DNA from: CAKZLS01 sp963701445
Lineage (GTDB): Bacteria; Pseudomonadota; Alphaproteobacteria; Rhodospirillales; Defluviicoccaceae
Assembly: GCA_963701445.1 (NCBI GenBank)
Contig: CAVPAM010000010.1
Coordinates: 62,001 to 126,000 of the forward strand
Reading direction: 5' to 3'
Length of the DNA: 64,000 nucleotides
Shown: one piece after another, positions 59,630-64,000 of the stretch
Numbering within the stretch: the stretch's first letter is position 1
Layout: each line of letters opens with the position of its first letter
The notes under the pieces: model-generated
Database searches by the model: none
The model's input: only the letters and a program-made list of their open reading frames with translations
What the model was told of the DNA's origin: nothing
Position numbers and translations under genes: made by a program

Positions 59630-60532
59630 ATGAGCCGTGGCGTGGACGGCGAGGCCCAGGGGACCGATCGGAACAGCGTGTCCCGCCATGAAGACGAGCC
59701 CGCGGTCAAGGTTCTCCCGGCGGACGACTACGATGCCATGCTGTTCGACATGGACGGGGTGATCACCCGTTCGGCGGTGAGCCACGGCGGCCTGTGGAAA
59801 ATCGTGATGGACGAATTCCTCGAGGGGTTTTCGGCGCGCAACAATATTCCCTTTCGCCCCTTCGACACCGAGCTCGACTATCACAACTTCATGGACGGCA
59901 AGCCCCGGTACGACGGGGTGTGCAATTTTCTCGTGTCACGCGGGATCTCGCTGCCGTTCGGCGAGCCCTCGGACGACGAGCACACGGACACATGCTGCGG
60001 CCTCGGCAACCGCAAAAACCTGCGGTTCAAGGAGCACTTGGAACGGCACGGGGTCGAACTGTTCGACAGCACGGTAGACATGATTCACCGGTTCCGCGCC
60101 GGCGGCAAACGCGTGGCGGTGGTATCGGCCAGCAAGAACTGCGAGGCGGTGCTGCGCAAGGTCGGTCTGCTCGACCTGTTCGACGTCATGGTCAGCGGCC
60201 GGGAGGCGGCGGCCATGAGCCTGGCCGGAAAACCGGCGCCCGACACCTACCAGAAGGCGGCCGAGCTTCTGCACACCGAGATGGACAGAAGCGTGGTGTT
60301 CGAGGACAGCGTTACCGGGATCCAGGCGGGCAAGGCCGCCGGCGCCGGCTTCATCGTCGGGATCGACCGGGCGGCGGACGCCTCGGCGTTGATCTGGTAT
60401 GGCGCCGACGTGGTGGTTCCCGACCTGAGCGAGCTCCATCTGGATTGGCGGGACTCGCCGGCCCCCAGCCGCGATGACCGGAGCGCGCGCCCGTCCGCCC
60501 GGGTTCCGGGCGCACGCGACCGCACGCGATGA
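59630..60532 (+). CDS. HAD-superfamily hydrolase, beta-phosphoglucomutase-like
   Basis: Seen: HAD motif I LFDMDGVITRS (nucleophile Asp and acid Asp), motif II VAVVSASKN, motif III Lys in AGKPAPDTY, motif IV VVFEDSVTGIQAGKAAG. A 30-residue N-terminal extension and a disordered basic C-terminus (SARPSARVPGARDRTR) flank the domain; 300 residues in total, longer than the typical 220-250. Could be a sugar phosphatase or mutase. Overlaps the pseudouridine synthase gene by four bases. Confidence 0.85.
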   Translation: MSRGVDGEAQGTDRNSVSRHEDEPAVKVLPADDYDAMLFDMDGVITRSAVSHGGLWKIVMDEFLEGFSARNNIPFRPFDTELDYHNFMDGKPRYDGVCNFLVSRGISLPFGEPSDDEHTDTCCGLGNRKNLRFKEHLERHGVELFDSTVDMIHRFRAGGKRVAVVSASKNCEAVLRKVGLLDLFDVMVSGREAAAMSLAGKPAPDTYQKAAELLHTEMDRSVVFEDSVTGIQAGKAAGAGFIVGIDRAADASALIWYGADVVVPDLSELHLDWRDSPAPSRDDRSARPSARVPGARDRTR

Positions 60533-61545
60533 GCGGCGTCGAAACCGTCCTCGTGACGGCGGACGAGGACGGGTTGAGGCTCGATCGCTGGTTCAAGCGA
60601 CGCTATCCCCAGGTGACCCATGGCCGGCTGGAGAAATGGCTGCGTCAGGGGCACGTCCGGGTCGACGGCCGCCGAGCCAAGGCGGGGCTTCGCCTGGAAG
60701 CGGATCAATCGGTCCGGGTGCCGCCGCTGGCCGGCGTCCAGCCGCCGCCGTCCGCGCGCCATGACGCGCCCGCCACCGAGGCCGAGACGGAGGCCCTGCT
60801 GGCGAGGGTCCTGCACAAGGACGAGCGGGTCATCATCATCGACAAACCGGCCGGCATGGCGGTTCAGGGGGGCACCGGCGTTCGCCGGCATCTGGACGCC
60901 ATGCTCGACGCGCTGCGATTCGGCGGCGAGCGGCCGCGGCTGGTTCACCGTCTGGACAAGGACACCTCGGGAGTGATGGTGCTGGCCCGCACCGCCCGGT
61001 CGGCGGCGGATCTCGCCAAGGCATTCCATTCGCGGGACGTGCGCAAGCTCTACTGGGCCGTGGTGGCGGGGGTGCCGAAGCCGGCGGAGGGCCGCGTCGA
61101 CCTCGCGCTGGCCAAGCTGCCCGGGCGAGGCGGCGAACGCATGGCCCCCGACAGCGAAGGCGGGCTGCGGGCGATCACCGACTATCGGGTGCTCGAACAC
61201 GCCGGCCGCCGGGCCGCGTGGCTGGCGCTGGAGCCGCGCACCGGCCGCACCCATCAGTTGCGGGCCCATTGCGCGGCGCTGGGCACGCCCATTCTCGGCG
61301 ACGGCAAATACGGCGGCACCGAAGCGTTCCTGGAGGGAACCGAGCTGAGCCCGAAGCTGCATCTTCACGCCCGCGCCCTGCAAATTCCCCGTCCGGGCGG
61401 CGGCGTGGTCACCGCCGAGGCTCCCTTGCCCGAGCACATGCGGGCCACCTGGAAGTTTTTCGGGTTCACCGAGGAGGGGTTGTGCGCGGCGGCCCTGCGG
61501 CCCGTCGCCGCCGACAGGGATGGCGGGCGGCGTCGGCGATCCTAA
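60529..61545 (+). CDS. RluC/RluD-family pseudouridine synthase
   Basis: Isomerises uridine in 23S rRNA. Seen: S4 RNA-binding domain (about 10-65: LRLDRWFKRRYPQVTHGRLEKWLRQGHVRVDGRRAKAGLRL), then the catalytic core with RLVHRLDKDTSGVMVLART (catalytic Asp in HRLDxDTSG), PRTGRTHQLRAHCAALGTPILGDGKYG and KLHLHARALQIPRP. 338 residues. Most RluC-like, based on S4 plus core without the extra RluD features. Its stop overlaps a convergent gene by four bases. Confidence 0.92.
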   Translation: MSGVETVLVTADEDGLRLDRWFKRRYPQVTHGRLEKWLRQGHVRVDGRRAKAGLRLEADQSVRVPPLAGVQPPPSARHDAPATEAETEALLARVLHKDERVIIIDKPAGMAVQGGTGVRRHLDAMLDALRFGGERPRLVHRLDKDTSGVMVLARTARSAADLAKAFHSRDVRKLYWAVVAGVPKPAEGRVDLALAKLPGRGGERMAPDSEGGLRAITDYRVLEHAGRRAAWLALEPRTGRTHQLRAHCAALGTPILGDGKYGGTEAFLEGTELSPKLHLHARALQIPRPGGGVVTAEAPLPEHMRATWKFFGFTEEGLCAAALRPVAADRDGGRRRRS

Positions 61546-61937
61546 CGATCGGGCAGCGTCACCGTCAGTGTCTTGCCGCCGAGGCCGTGGACGCTGTCGC
61601 GGGCGCGGATGGTGACTTCCGAGACGCCCTCCGGAACGCCGACGGCGCCGAGCGAGCGGGTGAAGGGCTGTTCGTTCTCGTGCGGATGAACCAGGACGCG
61701 GGTGCCGAGCACGGTCCCGTCCGGGCCGAGCACCTCGAAGGCGTCGGCATAGTGATCCCAGCCCTCGTCGGCGTGCCGGACCGTCACGGAAAACCGGTAG
61801 AAGGCTTCGTCGCCCATTCGTGTCTCCAGCGCGACATCGGCCGCGATCACGTCGGCCTTTCCGGCGTCCGCCGGGACCGGGGCAAGCGCGATCAGCAAGA
61901 CCAACGCCGCCAGGGCCGGATACGATCGTTGAATCAT
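61542..61937 (-). CDS. Exported beta-sandwich protein of unknown function (131 aa)
   Basis: Signal peptide (YPALAALVLLIALAPVPADAG), then ADVIAADVALETRMGDEAFYRFSVTVRHADEGWDHYADAFEVLGPDGTVLGTRVLVHPHENEQPFTRSLGAVGVPEGVSEVTIRARDSVHGLGGKTLTVTLPDR, a compact all-beta domain with two His-rich patches (HPHENE, DSVHGLGG). Similar to alphaproteobacterial periplasmic proteins with no assigned role. ATG 61937; upstream in-frame codons lack support. Confidence 0.65.
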   Translation of the reverse strand: MIQRSYPALAALVLLIALAPVPADAGKADVIAADVALETRMGDEAFYRFSVTVRHADEGWDHYADAFEVLGPDGTVLGTRVLVHPHENEQPFTRSLGAVGVPEGVSEVTIRARDSVHGLGGKTLTVTLPDR

Positions 61938-62271
61938 GGTTTCACCCCCATGCGATTTGTCCGTATCCTCAACCATATAGGCGCGAAACGCCGCCGGAAA
62001 AAGTCCGATCCCGGCGATGTCCCGGGGATCGAAAAGCGGCGAATGGGCCAAATGGAGTAAAATGGGTGTCCGGAAGCATTTCCTGTTCTTGCAAGCGGCG
62101 ATGGGAACGGCTATGTGTTGGCTTACGGTTGCACTAAAGTCGGCGTACCTAGTTAGCTGTTCTGGCACAAATTCTAGTTACCCCATCATCACGTGTTATC
62201 CGGAAACAGATGTCCCGCCGATGCACACATGCGGAACGTCTTGCTTGATTGAATACTAATGAGGAGCAGTT
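61938..62271 (+). other. Gene-free region with the cold-shock gene leader
   Basis: Contains no gene that I can support. A promoter candidate TTGCAA-N17-TATGTG lies at about 62090-62118. From about 62140 the sequence turns AT-richer with a CTAGTTA direct repeat (62148-62154 and about 62176-62182) and ends in the AGGAGC ribosome-binding site. A long structured leader is typical of cold-shock mRNAs. Confidence 0.4.
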
Positions 62272-62481
62272 ATGGCTAGCGGCACGGTAAAATGGTTCAA
62301 CCCGACGAAGGGTTATGGGTTTATCGAACCTGACGACGGATCCAAGGACGCTTTCGTCCACATTTCGGCGGTCGAACGCGCGGGGCTGTCCACCCTTCGC
62401 GAGGGCCAGAAGGTTCAGTTCGAACTTGTGCCGGGGCGGAATGGCAAAGCCTCCGCCGAAAGCTTGGTCGTTCTAGACTGA
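62272..62481 (+). CDS. cspA: Cold-shock protein (CspA family)
   Basis: A 69-residue nucleic-acid chaperone. Seen: GTVKWFNPTKGYGFIEPDDGSKDAFVHISAVERAGLSTLREGQKVQFELV with RNP1 (KGYGFI) and RNP2 (AFVHIS) intact. ATG 62272 with GAGGAGC eight bases upstream. Followed by two hairpins. Confidence 0.96.
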   Translation: MASGTVKWFNPTKGYGFIEPDDGSKDAFVHISAVERAGLSTLREGQKVQFELVPGRNGKASAESLVVLD

Positions 62482-62490
62482 CGCTGGGAT

Positions 62491-62561
62491 CGCCGGAGCG
62501 GCCCTCCGGCGGGTACAACGGATTTTCGGTCTCGGGAGCGGAGTTTTCTGCTCCCGAACCG
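62491..62561 (+). terminator. Tandem hairpins after cspA
   Basis: First stem CGCCGGAG (62491-62498) with CTCCGGCG (62504-62511). The second is stronger: CGGT plus TCGGGAGC (62527-62539, one bulged base) with GCTCCCGA plus ACCG (62550-62561), followed by a T-containing stretch. Likely transcription end of cspA. Confidence 0.6.
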
Positions 62562-62694
62562 CTTACTTTTGCTGACTTCACAACGCGGGTCGTAGCCAAG
62601 GGGGGTGTCCCGCCCGGCCGCTCCGAGACGGCGCGGCTTTTTGCGCCACCGAGGCGGGAACAACGGACGGACGCGCTCCGTCGGAAGAGGGACA

Positions 62695-62907
62695 ATGGCA
62701 CGCAAACCCAACTACCGAATGGACCGCATCGAACGCGACCGCGCGAAGGCCGCCAAGAAGGCCAAACGCAACGAGGCAAGGGCCGAGAAATCGGCCAGGA
62801 CCAAGGGCGACACGCCCGACGACGCCGATACGCCCGCCACGTCCGATGACGCCGCCGAAACCTCCGAAGACGCCGGCACCCCCGACCCCGAAAAGCCCGC
62901 CGACTAA
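62695..62907 (+). CDS. Small basic/acidic conserved protein (70 aa)
   Basis: MARKPNYRMDRIERDRAKAAKKAKRNEARAEKS: an N-terminal Lys/Arg-rich helix common in short alphaproteobacterial proteins that often accompany cold-shock genes, followed by an acidic, disordered Asp/Thr/Pro-rich tail. ATG 62695 with GGAAGAGGGA upstream. No function is known. Confidence 0.7.
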   Translation: MARKPNYRMDRIERDRAKAAKKAKRNEARAEKSARTKGDTPDDADTPATSDDAAETSEDAGTPDPEKPAD

Positions 62908-63062
62908 TTCCAACCGTCATTGCTATCCGGAACTGGTCGGCTGTGGCTGAGTTTGCGCGAAAGCCGGGGCTGATTGAGACGCATCCCGGATGGCCACGCC
63001 CGCACGTCAAGACTTGGCGCTAACCAACTGTCTACAATTTCCATTGCTCTCAGCGACCACCG

Positions 63063-63311
63063 CTATCTTTCGGGCGGCAGGATCTCCTGGACGCAGATTT
63101 GGTCGATAAGGTGGTCGCGGCCCAGATCCCGCAAGTGCTGGCGTTTGTGCTCGTTGGTCAGGTTGGCGCCCACGCCCCGGGTCATGGCGAGAACCAGCGA
63201 TCGGTCGCTCAGGTCGAGCCAGAAGGATCGGCGGACCAGCCTTCCCTCGGCATCCCGCGCAAAGGGATTGTTCGGATCGATTCCGAGATCCGGACCGAAA
63301 AAGTCACTCAT
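63063..63311 (-). CDS. Small hypothetical protein (82 aa)
   Basis: MSDFFGPDLGIDPNNPFARDAEGRLVRRSFWLDLSDRSLVLAMTRGVGANLTNEHKRQHLRDLGRDHLIDQICVQEILPPER. Soluble; helical C-terminal half. Not recognised. Upstream (63312-63585) is AT-rich sequence without a gene. Confidence 0.55.
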   Translation of the reverse strand: MSDFFGPDLGIDPNNPFARDAEGRLVRRSFWLDLSDRSLVLAMTRGVGANLTNEHKRQHLRDLGRDHLIDQICVQEILPPER

Positions 63312-63585
63312 CCATCATTCCTTTTTTGCGGCGGACGGGTGTCCACGTGTACCGCGAGACTAGGCGATGGGGTCCGGGGCGTCCATAAAATCGGCACGGG
63401 CAGGGGTGTTGGAGATGGGGACTGTTGCGAATGCGAAATCACCTATTGTTTTTATGGTTAATAATATTCTACACTATTCTCTCTCCAGGTTTGTTTTGGG
63501 GGAGAACATTCCATAATTCAATCGCATGTTTGGCGAGGTGATTTAGGGGGATCGTCAAGTTGCACAGAGCGAGGGGACCTCTGTC

Positions 63586-64000
63586 ATGTTCAACAAACAC
63601 GTCATCAGTGCCCTGGTCCTGGGGTTTCTGACCGGAGGGGCCAACGCGGCGTCACTCATACCTCCCGGCGCCAATCCGGGCGGACAGTCGGCGTCGATTT
63701 CGGTGATGCAGTGGATGGAGTGGACGTTTGCGTTCGACAACGCCGTCGACGGGGGAAATCCCATCAGCGACGGTACCGGAGCTTTCCAAAATCTCAAACA
63801 GACGTATCCCGTGTTCATGATGGGCGGGGCAACGGAAACCGGCGTCATGCGGTCCTTTTCGATGGCGGCGGGAAAACCGTTGGCCATTCCGCTTTTCACC
63901 GTGAGTTGCGTTTCGAGCGATGGATTCGATTGCTCCGATTCGTCCGTGACCGACTTTGTCGACGATTGGCTGGACAGCGCCGATCAACTTCACTTGGAGA
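63586..64000 (+). CDS. Exported protein of unknown function, N-terminal part (runs off right edge)
   Basis: ATG 63586 with GAGGGGA about nine bases upstream opens a frame that continues to the window end (138 codons). Residues 1-21 are a signal peptide (MFNKHVISALVLGFLTGGANA), then SLIPPGANPGGQSASISVMQWMEWTFAFDNAVDGGNP and SCVSSDGFDCSDSSVTDF with two Cys. No family recognised. Confidence 0.75.
   Translation, partial: MFNKHVISALVLGFLTGGANAASLIPPGANPGGQSASISVMQWMEWTFAFDNAVDGGNPISDGTGAFQNLKQTYPVFMMGGATETGVMRSFSMAAGKPLAIPLFTVSCVSSDGFDCSDSSVTDFVDDWLDSADQLHLE

Noticed and set aside
1..64000. tRNA, rRNA, CRISPR arrays, prophage or intact transposase genes
   Set aside because: None was found by eye; no regularly spaced repeats, no CCA-ended cloverleaf with anticodon loop, and no transposase motifs were seen.

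Overview
The window looks like a chromosomal segment of a high-GC, flagellated alphaproteobacterium, most likely in or near the Rhodospirillales. The evidence is the convergent chpT-ctrA pair beside a flagellar cluster, the alphaproteobacterial flagellin regulators FlaF and FlbT, an FlbD-type sigma-54 activator, a ROSE-like RNA thermometer in front of an hsp20 gene, and GC-rich third codon positions. I see no rRNA, tRNA, CRISPR array or intact transposase gene.

Layout. 1-7.5 kb is housekeeping: NAD kinase (cut by the window edge), a TrpF-like protein, a VOC protein, hpt, a MASE1-PAS-GGDEF diguanylate cyclase and a CNT nucleoside transporter. Between the last two lies a highly structured 272-bp palindromic element. 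7.6-12.3 kb holds a TetR regulator, tamA, a short tamB and a MobA-like protein that has lost its nucleotide-binding loop. 12.3-13.2 kb is an hsp20 unit with promoter, ROSE-like thermometer and terminator; its frame appears broken by one base next to the start. 13.3-15.4 kb is chpT and ctrA.

15.4-37.3 kb is the flagellar region: fliI (frame broken by one base) and fliJ forward, then in reverse a FliK-like gene, flhG, flhF, flhA, flbD, motA, fliN, fliH, fliG and fliF, then flgE, flgD and fliK. A FlaG-like gene (forward), flaF, flbT and a 536-residue flagellin complete it. Together they give the export ATPase, C-ring/MS-ring, hook with length control, number and placement control (FlhF/FlhG), motor, filament, and the CtrA/FlbD regulatory tier.

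37.4-64 kb is mixed: pyrE, a frameshifted exported-protein gene, an NsrR-like repressor, an AraC regulator, a candidate small RNA with its own terminator, small exported proteins, glgC, an aldo/keto reductase, hspQ and an acyl-CoA synthetase. Next come a TIR-domain membrane protein and a FUSC/HlyD efflux pair. A reverse operon follows (DUF72, nicotinate phosphoribosyltransferase, a glucan-phosphatase-like dual-specificity phosphatase, an alpha/beta hydrolase), then a forward group (TPP enzyme, zinc alcohol dehydrogenase, beta-phosphoglucomutase-like HAD, RluC-type pseudouridine synthase), and finally a cold-shock gene and small proteins.

Main points for a second look: the 272-bp cloverleaf-like element at 5237-5508; a G-run repeat present twice (3023-3072 and 50931-50980); the ROSE-like thermometer and adjoining frameshift in hsp20; three enzyme paralogues missing key residues (TrpF-, MobA- and QueF-like); a short TamB; a candidate CCUCC-bearing sRNA; the TIR membrane protein; and the glucan-phosphatase-like DSP. 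Four apparent single-base indels in otherwise clean genes suggest either sequence errors or recent decay and should be resolved first.
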